A stretch of DNA of 64,000 bases, from positions 1 through 64,000 of the forward strand of contig CATKXV010000009.1 of assembly GCA_949840955.1 (NCBI GenBank), given 5' to 3'. Below the pieces are notes generated by a model that saw only the letters and a list, made by a program, of their open reading frames with translations, was not told the DNA's origin and searched no databases. The stretch is from an uncultured Anaeroplasmataceae bacterium (GTDB taxonomy: Bacteria > Bacillota_I > Bacilli_A > Acholeplasmatales > Anaeroplasmataceae). Each line of letters opens with the position of its first letter. The first letter of the stretch is position 1. Positions 45,052 to 53,852 of this stretch are shown one piece after another. The translations under genes were made by a program, and so were the position numbers.

Positions 45052-46143
45052 TTATAATTCAAAAACCATAATTTGACTAGGTCCAGTTAAACGCATAGGA
45101 AATCCCCATGTTCCATAGCCTCTTGTTATTGCAAGCGTAAAATCTCCATATTGATGAACTCCATCAGATGGGCTTTGAAAAAACAATTGATTTAAAAGGA
45201 AGAGTAATATCTCCCCTGGAAATATTTGTCCATTGTGTGTATGCCCTGAAATTTGTAAATCAGCGACATCTTTTGCATCTCTAAAATATTGTGGCTGATG
45301 ATCTAAAACAATCAAGGGAAGTGTAGAATCACTGAAAATATCCTTGATTTCCTTTCTTCCTCCACGATAATCTATCCTACCTGCAATACGTACGCTTTGA
45401 TGAATGATGACCTCTTCATCCAATAAGAGGTGAATGTTGGTATCCTGATACCATGCTTGGATTTGTTCTAAATCATTTTGCATAAATTCATGGTTTCCTG
45501 TAACAGCATAAACACCATAGCTACAGGAAATTTTTCTCATAGTATCAGCAAAAAAGGTATGATCTAAATGCTTGATCTTATTATCAAAAACATCTCCAAC
45601 GAACAATACAACATCTGCTTCTGTTTTATTTATGTTCTCTACCAATCTTTCTAAGGATAATAAGGAGCCTGTGGCACCATAATGAATATCAGAAACTACC
45701 GTAATTTTCAAATGCTCCTTTAGTCCTATATCCATCCTTTGATAGGTATATTCCGGAATTTGAGCCGCTAGAATTCCCCATAGACATATACCGAAGCTCA
45801 TTCCAGTAGCAAGAAGAATACTTGATTTCTCTATCAGCTGCTTCTTTTCTTTTTTGATGAGGTATATTATTTTTCTAATTAAAGCTACAAAGCCTAAGGA
45901 TAAAATATAATAAATAAAAAATCCCAAGAGGAGATATCCAGCATAGGCAATTCCTTCTACAAAGGGTATCCCACGAAAAATATAATCCATGACACAAAAA
46001 AGAGGAATCCCTCCAAGAATCATACCACCAACGAAAAAGGGGATTCTTCTTTTTATATGAAATACTTGAAGGATCATCTTTACAGCTAAAAACCAAATCA
46101 GATAATAAGCAATAGCCCCTAATAGTAGGATTATAATTCTCAT
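45052..46143 (-). CDS. Membrane-anchored metallophosphoesterase
   Basis: A 363-residue protein. Four membrane segments in about residues 1-130, then a calcineurin-like phosphoesterase domain with the full metal set: VVSDIHYG, VLFVGDVFDN, AVTGNHEF, a later DHQP and ISGHTHNGQ. The layout resembles YkuE/YaeI-type enzymes, some of which act on lipid-linked phosphates (undecaprenyl or UDP-sugar substrates). The substrate here is unknown; the neighbour murA hints at envelope work. AGAGGAAG precedes the ATG. Confidence 0.88.
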   Translation of the reverse strand: MRIIILLLGAIAYYLIWFLAVKMILQVFHIKRRIPFFVGGMILGGIPLFCVMDYIFRGIPFVEGIAYAGYLLLGFFIYYILSLGFVALIRKIIYLIKKEKKQLIEKSSILLATGMSFGICLWGILAAQIPEYTYQRMDIGLKEHLKITVVSDIHYGATGSLLSLERLVENINKTEADVVLFVGDVFDNKIKHLDHTFFADTMRKISCSYGVYAVTGNHEFMQNDLEQIQAWYQDTNIHLLLDEEVIIHQSVRIAGRIDYRGGRKEIKDIFSDSTLPLIVLDHQPQYFRDAKDVADLQISGHTHNGQIFPGEILLFLLNQLFFQSPSDGVHQYGDFTLAITRGYGTWGFPMRLTGPSQIMVFEL

Positions 46144-46216
46144 AGTGCTTCCTCTTTTCTCTTATTTATAGTTTGACAAATTTCTATCTTTTTATACAAG
46201 GATAGAAGAACTTAGC

Positions 46217-47566
46217 CTAATATCGCTCTAAATATCTTTGAATCTCCCAATCCGAAACATGTCTTCTATATTCATTCCATTCCTGTTGCTTAGCCTCGAT
46301 CAGCTTTTCTGTGATATGACCTCCCACAGCCTCCTGCATTAAGGAATCCCTCTTAAATTCTTCTATGGCCTCCTCTAGGCTTGCTGGTAAGGAATAAACG
46401 CCTAATGCTTCTCTTTCCTCCCTGCTTGCATGAAATAAATCCTCATAGATTGGTCCAACCTCTTTGCAATTCCCATCGATTCCATCCAAGCCAGCGTTTA
46501 GGATTGCAGATATAGCTAAATAAGGATTACTTGCTACATCGACACTTCTTATCTCTGTTCTTGTCTTCATCCCTCTAGCTGCTGGAATACGAATCATCGT
46601 TGAGCGGTTTGAATCAGACCAGGAGATATAGCAGGGTGCCTCAAAGCCAGGAACAATTCTTTTATAGGAATTTACTATGGGATTTGTTATAAAACAAAAG
46701 CCCTTGGCATGTGCTATAATCCCGGATATCCACTGGATTGCTGTTGCTGATAAGCCATTTTTTGTTTTCTCATCATAAAATGCATTAGCTCCATCCTTAG
46801 TAACCAATGAACAATTGACATGCATTCCACTTCCATTGATTCCCTCAATTGGCTTTGGCATAAAGGTTGCATGCAGACCATGTCTTCTTGCTATATTCTT
46901 TACTACAAGCTTGAAGGTCTGCACATTATCACAAGCTTCTACCGCTGAATCAAATTTGAAATTAATTTCATGCTGTCCACTAGATACCTCATGATGTGCT
47001 GCTTCTATAGTAAATCCGATGTTTTGTAATGCCAATACAATATCTCTTCTACAATCCTCTGCTGAATCAATAGGAGATATATCAAAATATCCACCATTAT
47101 CATTAAATTCCAAGGTTGGCTTCCCCTTACTATCTAGCTTAAACAAAAAGAACTCCGGTTCAACGCCTACATTAAAGGCACTATACCCTTTTTCCTTCAT
47201 TTTCTCTAGATTCCTTTTTAATACACCCCTTGGATCTCCCTCAAATGGCTCATGCTTCCCCTCATGTCCTGGTCTATAGACATCACAAATAAATCGAGCT
47301 ACCTTCCCATAGGAATTATCTTCCCAGGCTAATACCAAAAAGGTATCTAAATCTGGATGTAAAAACATATCTGCCTCATAAATTCTTACAAAGCCCTCAA
47401 TAGAGGAGCCATCAAACATTACACTATTATCTAATGCATCCTCTAATCTAGTGATGGGAATCTCTACATTCTTTAGCATACCCATAATATCTGTAAACTG
47501 CATTCGAATATACCGAATGTTTTCCTCCTTACAGATTCTTCTTATTTCTTCTTTTGTGTATTTCAT
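46217..47566 (-). CDS. glnA: Glutamine synthetase, type I
   Basis: Makes glutamine from glutamate, ammonia and ATP; dodecameric enzyme, 449 residues. Beta-grasp active-site loop FDGSSIEGF near 51-59, catalytic stretch GVEPEFFLF, ammonium/glutamate contacts [23 protein letters not shown] and NRSTMIRIP. The size and absence of a 25-residue insert fit the alpha subclass of Bacilli, regulated by feedback and by GlnR rather than adenylylation. The classic GlnR box (TGTNA-N7-TNACA) is not seen; instead a GATGTA/TACATC palindrome lies at 47603-47619. AAAGAGG precedes the ATG. Confidence 0.96.
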   Translation of the reverse strand: MKYTKEEIRRICKEENIRYIRMQFTDIMGMLKNVEIPITRLEDALDNSVMFDGSSIEGFVRIYEADMFLHPDLDTFLVLAWEDNSYGKVARFICDVYRPGHEGKHEPFEGDPRGVLKRNLEKMKEKGYSAFNVGVEPEFFLFKLDSKGKPTLEFNDNGGYFDISPIDSAEDCRRDIVLALQNIGFTIEAAHHEVSSGQHEINFKFDSAVEACDNVQTFKLVVKNIARRHGLHATFMPKPIEGINGSGMHVNCSLVTKDGANAFYDEKTKNGLSATAIQWISGIIAHAKGFCFITNPIVNSYKRIVPGFEAPCYISWSDSNRSTMIRIPAARGMKTRTEIRSVDVASNPYLAISAILNAGLDGIDGNCKEVGPIYEDLFHASREEREALGVYSLPASLEEAIEEFKRDSLMQEAVGGHITEKLIEAKQQEWNEYRRHVSDWEIQRYLERY

Positions 47567-47602
47567 AATAAGCCTCTTTTCCTTTAAGATTATGTTGATT
47601 CA

Positions 47603-47619
47603 GATGTAAAATATACATC
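47603..47619. promoter_or_regulatory. Palindrome upstream of glnA
   Basis: GATGTA, 5 bases, TACATC. It lies 37 bases before the glnA start and overlaps the end of the Gx-transporter gene. A candidate operator for glnA; the regulator is unknown. Confidence 0.35.
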
Positions 47620-48121
47620 AATTTAAAAACCGAGCCGTAATACTTTTCTTTAAATAGGTTTGTGCTAATATACCACTCAATATTCCTGTAAGAATAGAAA
47701 GGATCCCAATAAAGGGCAAATAATAAAGAACAGCTTGACTCCCTAAAATTACAATTGCTACAAGAACTTGTCCTACAGCATGACTTAAAGCCCCTAAAAC
47801 AGATACTCCAATTGGAGAAAAAAAGGAAAGCCTTGAGAAGATATACATCATGAAAAAGGAAAGGGTTCCTCCACTAAGAGACATCATAAAGGTTGGAGAA
47901 AAAAGATTTCCTCTCAATACCCCCACTAAACCAATCCGAAGCAAATCCACAGCCAATGCCTCCCCAGGCTGAAATTCATAAAGCATAATTAAAATCACAA
48001 TATTTGCAAGTCCAAGCTTAACCCCAGGGATATATACAGGGATAAAGCTCTCCACTATATTTAATACAATAGCCATAGCCAAAAGCATGGATATGACACA
48101 TACTCTTTTTGTCCGATTCAT
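47618..48121 (-). CDS. Gx transporter family protein (EetB-like membrane protein)
   Basis: 167 residues, five or six membrane segments. Sequence such as SMLLAMAIVLNIVESFIP, PGVKLGLANIVILIMLYEF and GGTLSFFMMYIFSRL fits the family labelled Gx transporter or heptaprenyl-diphosphate synthase component I, which resembles ECF-type substrate-binding membrane proteins. In Listeria a member (EetB) belongs to the flavin-based extracellular electron transfer locus. The ATG at 48121 overlaps the NusG-II gene stop (ATGA); the longer frame to 48223 lies inside that gene and is rejected. Confidence 0.78.
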   Translation of the reverse strand: MNRTKRVCVISMLLAMAIVLNIVESFIPVYIPGVKLGLANIVILIMLYEFQPGEALAVDLLRIGLVGVLRGNLFSPTFMMSLSGGTLSFFMMYIFSRLSFFSPIGVSVLGALSHAVGQVLVAIVILGSQAVLYYLPFIGILSILTGILSGILAQTYLKKSITARFLN

Positions 48122-48465
48122 ACACCAATGTCCACTCCACTTCCTTCGATTTGGATAAACACTCTTTGAGGAAGACAGGTAATGGTTTGTCCAGCAGAAC
48201 GAATTTTTCCTTGATGAACACAAATTTGATCCTTACATGGAGAATAAGAAACAAGCACCTCTTGATTTTGAATCACAATTTGGACTCCATTAATACCCAA
48301 TTCCTGATTCCTAGATAAATCAACTACCTCCACAAGCTCCTTTTCTGAATAAATATATACCTTTAAATTTTCCTTTTTTTGTAATGAAAAAAACAAAATC
48401 AAGCTGACACCCATAATCAAAAGCAAAATAAGGATGAGGAGAATATCATTTCTATATTTACGCAT
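48118..48465 (-). CDS. NusG domain II-containing membrane protein (EetA-like)
   Basis: 115 residues: one membrane anchor at about 8-28 and an outer beta-barrel domain with GINGVQIVIQNQEVLVSYSPCKDQICVHQGKI and CLP near the end, the cysteine pattern (CKDQIC...C) typical of NusG domain II proteins of the EetA type. It overlaps the end of the ApbE gene by 8 bases and the Gx-transporter start by 4, so the three are translationally coupled. The ATG at 48465 is preferred; the alternative GTG at 48489 has no ribosome binding site. The role is inferred from the electron-transfer context. Confidence 0.78.
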   Translation of the reverse strand: MRKYRNDILLILILLLIMGVSLILFFSLQKKENLKVYIYSEKELVEVVDLSRNQELGINGVQIVIQNQEVLVSYSPCKDQICVHQGKIRSAGQTITCLPQRVFIQIEGSGVDIGV

Positions 48466-49417
48466 AGCTTTGGATGCCTTCACTTTCAAAGAAAAGCTGA
48501 TTATCTTTGGATATAATAAAATCTAGCCCCTTTTCATCTAAAAAAGCCTGTAAGGTATCCATATCCATAGCAAAACAAGCTGTAGAATATGCATCAAGTA
48601 CCTTAGAATCCTCTCCAATTATGCTTAAGGTGTCATAAGAATCAGCAGGATATCCCGTCATAGGGTTTAATAAATGAGAATAGGTTTTGTTTTGAATGGT
48701 TACCCTTTGTTCTCTTATAGAAGATGTTGAAATGGCTTTTTCCTTGATTTTTAAAATTTTATAATACTCATTTCCCATAGCCTTTGTAAGCCCTACAGAA
48801 AAGCTTTGATTTCTTTTATTTCCTAATACGATGGTTGAGGAGCCTGCATTTAATAGAAAGCTATGGCATTCTATAGAATCTAGGTATTCCTTAACCTTGC
48901 TGGTAGCATATCCCTTAGCAATTCCGCCCAAATCCAGATTTCCCTCTCCTAGTAATTGAGCATGGTTTCCTTCAATTACCAGCTGGGTTTCATTCATAAT
49001 CTGAACCTCTTCTTCGATTAAAGCTGCATCTAAAAGCTTCTGTTCCTCTAAAGCCTTTTTCCATAAATGGGAGAGTCTTCCGATAAATGGATTAAAATAC
49101 CCCTTCGTTTCCTCCTTCATTTTTAAGCTGAATTCTAGCATTTCCTTAAGCTCTGTAGGAATATCTGCTTCTCTTTGAAGATTGAGATCATAAACTGAAA
49201 CGTCGGATTTTTTCTGAAAATCATCAGCTACTGCATCATAGGTTAGATATATATTTTCTACAGCCTGAGCAATTTCCTTACTTCCCTCTGTATGATAAAA
49301 GGTTATAGAAATAAAGGTATCCATAGCATAAAAGGTATATGTATCCTTATCTTCACTATTTGCACAGGAAACCATAATGCCTAAAAATAATAGTAACAGG
49401 ATTAAAACTCGTTTCAT
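48458..49417 (-). CDS. apbE: FAD:protein FMN transferase (ApbE/FmnB lipoprotein)
   Basis: A 319-residue lipoprotein (lipobox GIMVSC, C18). ApbE enzymes attach FMN to Thr/Ser of target proteins outside the membrane, using FAD and magnesium. Diagnostic segments: YAMDTFISITFY, GNLDLGGIAKGYATSKV, LLNAGSSTIVLG, and YSHLLNPMTGYPA followed by STACFAMD. In Listeria the equivalent FmnB flavinylates PplA. No FMN-binding target gene lies in this window. It heads the apbE - NusG-II - Gx operon. Confidence 0.93.
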   Translation of the reverse strand: MKRVLILLLLFLGIMVSCANSEDKDTYTFYAMDTFISITFYHTEGSKEIAQAVENIYLTYDAVADDFQKKSDVSVYDLNLQREADIPTELKEMLEFSLKMKEETKGYFNPFIGRLSHLWKKALEEQKLLDAALIEEEVQIMNETQLVIEGNHAQLLGEGNLDLGGIAKGYATSKVKEYLDSIECHSFLLNAGSSTIVLGNKRNQSFSVGLTKAMGNEYYKILKIKEKAISTSSIREQRVTIQNKTYSHLLNPMTGYPADSYDTLSIIGEDSKVLDAYSTACFAMDMDTLQAFLDEKGLDFIISKDNQLFFESEGIQSYA

Positions 49418-49441
49418 ACTTCCTCTTCCTTCCTTTCATTC

Positions 49442-49447
49442 ATTATA
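49442..49447 (-). promoter_or_regulatory. -10 element of the apbE operon
   Basis: TATAAT on the minus strand, preceded by TATAG, 25 bases before the apbE start; AAGGAAGGAAGAGGAAG follows as ribosome binding site. The -35 is not clear. Confidence 0.5.
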
Positions 49448-49540
49448 CTATAAACCAAATAAAATAGAAAGAAAAGAAAAATAGAACCCCGATTTTTTTG
49501 TCATATAAAGAAATGTAAGCAGTTTTCATAGAAAAATGTT

Positions 49541-49569
49541 TTAATTCTCAAAAAAATATATGCTAAAAT
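49541..49569 (+). promoter_or_regulatory. Promoter of the pectate-lyase lipoprotein gene
   Basis: Extended -10 (TG, one base, TAAAAT at 49564-49569) with a weak TTAATT 17 bases upstream. GAAAGGAAAG precedes the ATG at 49602. Confidence 0.5.
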
Positions 49570-49601
49570 AGAAGTATGGTTTTTTAGAAAGGAAAGATAA
49601 A

Positions 49602-52600
49602 ATGAAAAAAGCAGTTTTATTTATTTTATTCATTTTGGGTTTCCTTTTCATTTCTTGTACAGCAAATGAAAAGGTATATACCATTACATATAACGTTGAT
49701 CCTACGCAAGGAACGACAATAGAAAGGAATTATAAAGAAAACGATGTATTAGAAACAATAGACTTAGGAACGGAAGCTAAGGAAGACTCTATGATCGAAG
49801 GCTGGTACTTTGATGCTACATATCAGGAGAAAATTTCTCTCCCTTTTACCGTAACTCAAAATATAAGCCTATTTGCCAAATGGGTTCCTCTACATAAAGT
49901 AACCTTTATGGTTGAGGAGTCCATCTATCAAACAACGAAGGTTATGGATGAGAAATTCTTAAAAGAAATAGAAAAGCCTACAAAGCCTGGAGCTACCTTT
50001 GTAGGTTGGTATATTGATGCTTCCTTTCAAACACCCTATGATTTTGAAAGTAAGGTCTTAGGAAGCTTTACTCTATATGCCAAATTTGATATAGAACTCT
50101 TCACTGTGCGTTTTATGGATCATACTACTCTACTTAAGGAAAAGAGTGTTTTATATAATACCCTGGTATCTGAGATAAAGGCACCAGAAAAGGAAAGCTA
50201 TATTTTCAAGGGTTGGTCTCTACATCCAGATACCTATGAGCCTTATTCCTTTACCACTCCCATTACAAAGGATATCGTCCTTTATGCCTTTTATGAAAAA
50301 GAGCCAGAACAAACCTATGAGCTTACTTTATGGATAGATACGATTGCTAGTACCTATGATGTAGCTGCCGGAAGCACAATTGAGGAATTGAATCTTCCAA
50401 ATAAAAAGGGCTATGTGCTTCAGTGGTTTACAGATGAAGAAAAAACAATACCGTATGATGCTACAACAAAAATAACAAAGGATCTTACCTTATACGGGAA
50501 ATACCAAATCCTATCCTATAAAATTGATTTTAAAGAGGATTCTCTTCTTCTAGATTCAAAAAAGGTGGAATATAACGCAACCTTACCTGCGATACCAGAT
50601 CCTAAAAAGAAAGGACATACCTTCAAGGGCTGGTCTCTACATCCAGATACCTTTGAATTCTTTGATTTGAATACTCCGATTACAGAGGATATCACGCTTT
50701 ATGCCTTTTATGAAATCAATTCCTATACGGTTACCTATTATGATGATACTTCACTCCTTGCAACACAAAGAGTAGAATATAATCAGCTGTTAAACCCAAT
50801 AGCTCCACCTGAAAAGGAAGGATATTCCTTTGTTGGCTGGTCTACAAGTAAAACCCTCTATATTCCTTTGAATCTAACATATCCTATAACAGAGGATGTA
50901 GAGCTATATGCCTTTTATGAGGAAATCATAATTCGGGTAACCTTTTGGAATGATTCTTTAGTTTCAACGAAACAAATTGGGTACAACGAATGTGTAGATA
51001 TGCCTTCTGCCTCTGAAAAGGAGGGTTACACCTTTAAGGGTTGGTCCTATAAAGAAAACTTGTACGATCCTTTTGATTTTGAAACCAAGCTTAAGGAAGA
51101 CATTACACTTTATGCTTATTATGAGATAAATTCCTATACCGTAACCTTTTTAATTGAGGACACAGAATATAGAAGGATTTCCGTAAAGTATAATCAGACT
51201 GTCTCTCTTCCAGAAAATCCAACCACGGAAGGCTATATATTTAAGGGCTGGTCTACAGATCCTACAACATATATAGAATTTGATATGCACACAAAAATCA
51301 AAAAGGATGTAACCCTTTATGCCTTCTTTGCTGAAGAAATTGTTGTTATCTTTACAATTGATGGAAATCAAACAAAGGAAAGTGTTGCGCTAGGTGGAAA
51401 GGTTAAGGAGCCAAGTGAACCATCAAAGGAAGGCTATCAGTTTATTGGTTGGTTTTATAATGATGAATTATTTGATTTTAATACAATTATAGAGGAAAGC
51501 ATAGAGCTGGTTGCCAAATTCAAAGAGGCTGATTTAGAAATTCTTTCCTATGCAGGCTATAGTGAGGGCTTATATATTGAGGCTAAGCCTGTAGCCAGTG
51601 CCTCTTTATCCGATTATCAGGTATCCTATCGCATAAAAAATACTTCTACCTGGCAAGCCTGTGATAGAGAATTGATACGTTTAGAAAATAATACAATTCG
51701 CTGTGATATTGTAGGATTACAAGCCAAGGAGTATGAAGTAAAGCTAGCTGTGTTTGATAAATCCGTTGTGCTTTCTATTTCAGTTTCTGCCTATGATCGA
51801 TCTGGCTATGCTCATTTTAAGTATTCCAACGGTATTGGAGCCTACAATAATGATGGAACCCTTAAAAGTAATGCGATAGTAGTCTATGTAACGAATGAAA
51901 ACAAAAACACCATTCAGGTTGGAAATTATACAGGTCTAGTAAGTATTCTACAAAATCAAAAATCAATTGGTAAGCCTCTAGATATTCGAATTATTGGAAA
52001 AATTTCTACAAATCAATACAAATCCAAATCAAATGCCCCTAGATTGCTAGATAATTCTAATTCAAGTAAGGATTTTTTTGATAATGAACTAGAAACAAAA
52101 TATGGAGAAAACCTAGTAGGATTAACCGTTCAATATATGGATAAAAAGGAAGAAAAATCCTACAAATATGAAACAACAAAAAATGGACTTCAATTAAAAT
52201 CTACAGGAAAGTCTAGCTACAAGGAAACCAGTTATAATCGATCAGAATATCCTGAGGTTACAGGAAAAAAGGTGTATGATGATGATTCTTATTTCAACAT
52301 GCTAGATATTGAAGCTTCCTCTAATATCACTCTTGAGGGGATTGGAACTTCTGCTGAATTCTTCCAGTGGGGACTAACCTGGAAAAAATGTAACTCCATA
52401 GAGGTTCGAAACATTAGCTTTACAGATTATCCTGAGGATGCTTGTAGCTTTGAAGCTGGAGGAAATTCAGATGTAAATACCTATGGAAATTACTGGATTC
52501 ACCACAACACCTTCAATCGTGGAAAAAACAATTGGGATATTTCTGGAGAAAGAGATAAATATGCTGGTGATGGTGGTATAGATGTAAAATATATCCATAG

Positions 52601-53804
52601 TGTTACCTTATCCTATAATAAATTCAAGAACTGTAAAAAAACAGGCTTAGTTGGTGGAGATAATAAGAATTATACAAAAAATATAACCTTCCATCATAAT
52701 TACTATTATAAGGTAGAATCAAGACTTCCACTAGGTCGTCAGGCAAATATGCATATATATAATAACTATTATGAAAATTGTACGACCTGCCAAGATATAA
52801 GAGCCAACGCCTTTGTCTTTAGTGAAGCCAATTATTTTAAAAATTGTGATAATCCTCAAAAGGTAACAACGGATGAAACATATAAGAATACCATCATCAA
52901 GTCCTATAATGATTATTATGAGGGCGGAGGTAAATCTCAGGCAACGAAAGTAACCTCAAGAACAGAATCCCTTTCCGGAAATTGCAAACCAGATGGTTCT
53001 ACTGATTATACAAACTTTGATACCAACTCAACACTCTTCTACTATACAGGAAATGCTTCTGATGTAACAATACTTCATAAAAATACAGACGTTCCAGAAT
53101 TCTGTAAAACATATTCAGGTGTTCTTAAAAATGGAAATACACAACCCAATCCAACCCCAACTCCTGATCCTGAGCCACAGCCTCCTGTAGAGGATTGGAC
53201 AAATCAGCTGACAGAGGATTTTAGTAGTACAAAGCCAATTCAACAAATCGCTGTAGGGGATTTACTTCCAAAGGGAATTTCCTTTTGCACAGATGCAGCA
53301 GATGCAAGCCAAAATTACGTTACGATTGAAGGTGGCTCCTTACATATTCAAGACACCTCTGGCTTTACCACATGGGGATATTATATGTTTGATTCCATCA
53401 AGCCTCAAACGGGAAAGGTAAAAATATCCGTGGATTTTATCCCTCCAACAGCAAGTACAAAATGGACAATACTTCAGTTTATAGATGGAGAAAATAATAT
53501 TTTGATTCGAACAGATGGCAATAAAAAATTAGGCTATACCATCAACGGTGAAAAGAATGGAACTGATTTCGTTGTCCATCCCATCGATTCTAACCCAATT
53601 GTACCAAATCAAAAATATACAGTTGAGCTGATTGTTGATTATCAAAGGAGGGAAGCCTCTATATCCATTAACGGAGGTACTTCCGTTGTTTTACAAGGGT
53701 ACTCCTGTACAAATACAATCAATGGTCTCGGGTTTATGACTGCTGGAAAAGCAACCGATCGTTCTTATACGATAGATAATATTATCGTTGACTGGTTCAA
53801 CTAA
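49602..53804 (+). CDS. Lipoprotein with nine InlB-type repeats and a PL1-like pectate lyase domain
   Basis: A 1400-residue secreted lipoprotein (lipobox FLFISC, C19). Residues about 24-640 hold nine Listeria-Bacteroides (InlB B / Flg_new) repeats ending in GW...LYA[FK][YF]. A spacer follows, then a right-handed beta-helix domain in about 800-1170 with polysaccharide lyase family 1 signs: YWIHHNTF, DGGIDVKYIHSVTLSYNKF (calcium side), FHHNYY and R.PLGR.ANMHIYNNYY, the segment that carries the catalytic arginine. A Pro/Thr linker leads to a C-terminal jelly-roll domain of about 200 residues, probably carbohydrate-binding. It should bind and cut pectic polysaccharide at the cell surface. It stands alone between divergent apbE and a shared terminator. 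Confidence 0.85.
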   Translation: MKKAVLFILFILGFLFISCTANEKVYTITYNVDPTQGTTIERNYKENDVLETIDLGTEAKEDSMIEGWYFDATYQEKISLPFTVTQNISLFAKWVPLHKVTFMVEESIYQTTKVMDEKFLKEIEKPTKPGATFVGWYIDASFQTPYDFESKVLGSFTLYAKFDIELFTVRFMDHTTLLKEKSVLYNTLVSEIKAPEKESYIFKGWSLHPDTYEPYSFTTPITKDIVLYAFYEKEPEQTYELTLWIDTIASTYDVAAGSTIEELNLPNKKGYVLQWFTDEEKTIPYDATTKITKDLTLYGKYQILSYKIDFKEDSLLLDSKKVEYNATLPAIPDPKKKGHTFKGWSLHPDTFEFFDLNTPITEDITLYAFYEINSYTVTYYDDTSLLATQRVEYNQLLNPIAPPEKEGYSFVGWSTSKTLYIPLNLTYPITEDVELYAFYEEIIIRVTFWNDSLVSTKQIGYNECVDMPSASEKEGYTFKGWSYKENLYDPFDFETKLKEDITLYAYYEINSYTVTFLIEDTEYRRISVKYNQTVSLPENPTTEGYIFKGWSTDPTTYIEFDMHTKIKKDVTLYAFFAEEIVVIFTIDGNQTKESVALGGKVKEPSEPSKEGYQFIGWFYNDELFDFNTIIEESIELVAKFKEADLEILSYAGYSEGLYIEAKPVASASLSDYQVSYRIKNTSTWQACDRELIRLENNTIRCDIVGLQAKEYEVKLAVFDKSVVLSISVSAYDRSGYAHFKYSNGIGAYNNDGTLKSNAIVVYVTNENKNTIQVGNYTGLVSILQNQKSIGKPLDIRIIGKISTNQYKSKSNAPRLLDNSNSSKDFFDNELETKYGENLVGLTVQYMDKKEEKSYKYETTKNGLQLKSTGKSSYKETSYNRSEYPEVTGKKVYDDDSYFNMLDIEASSNITLEGIGTSAEFFQWGLTWKKCNSIEVRNISFTDYPEDACSFEAGGNSDVNTYGNYWIHHNTFNRGKNNWDISGERDKYAGDGGIDVKYIHSVTLSYNKFKNCKKTGLVGGDNKNYTKNITFHHNYYYKVESRLPLGRQANMHIYNNYYENCTTCQDIRANAFVFSEANYFKNCDNPQKVTTDETYKNTIIKSYNDYYEGGGKSQATKVTSRTESLSGNCKPDGSTDYTNFDTNSTLFYYTGNASDVTILHKNTDVPEFCKTYSGVLKNGNTQPNPTPTPDPEPQPPVEDWTNQLTEDFSSTKPIQQIAVGDLLPKGISFCTDAADASQNYVTIEGGSLHIQDTSGFTTWGYYMFDSIKPQTGKVKISVDFIPPTASTKWTILQFIDGENNILIRTDGNKKLGYTINGEKNGTDFVVHPIDSNPIVPNQKYTVELIVDYQRREASISINGGTSVVLQGYSCTNTINGLGFMTAGKATDRSYTIDNIIVDWFN

Positions 53805-53807
53805 CAA

Positions 53808-53845
53808 AAAAAGGATGTATCATATCACAGCATACATCCTTTTTT
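53808..53845. terminator. Bidirectional terminator between the lyase and cardiolipin synthase genes
   Basis: Stem GGATGTAT / ATACATCC (53813-53820 with 53832-53839), flanked by A and T runs so both strands end in poly-T. It separates convergent genes. Confidence 0.88.
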
Positions 53846-53852
53846 CTTTGAT

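Noticed and set aside
48122-48223. Longer Gx-transporter start (34 extra residues)
   Set aside because: The extension lies within the NusG-II gene, is cysteine/serine/tryptophan-rich and has no ribosome binding site; the ATGA overlap at 48121 is the natural start.
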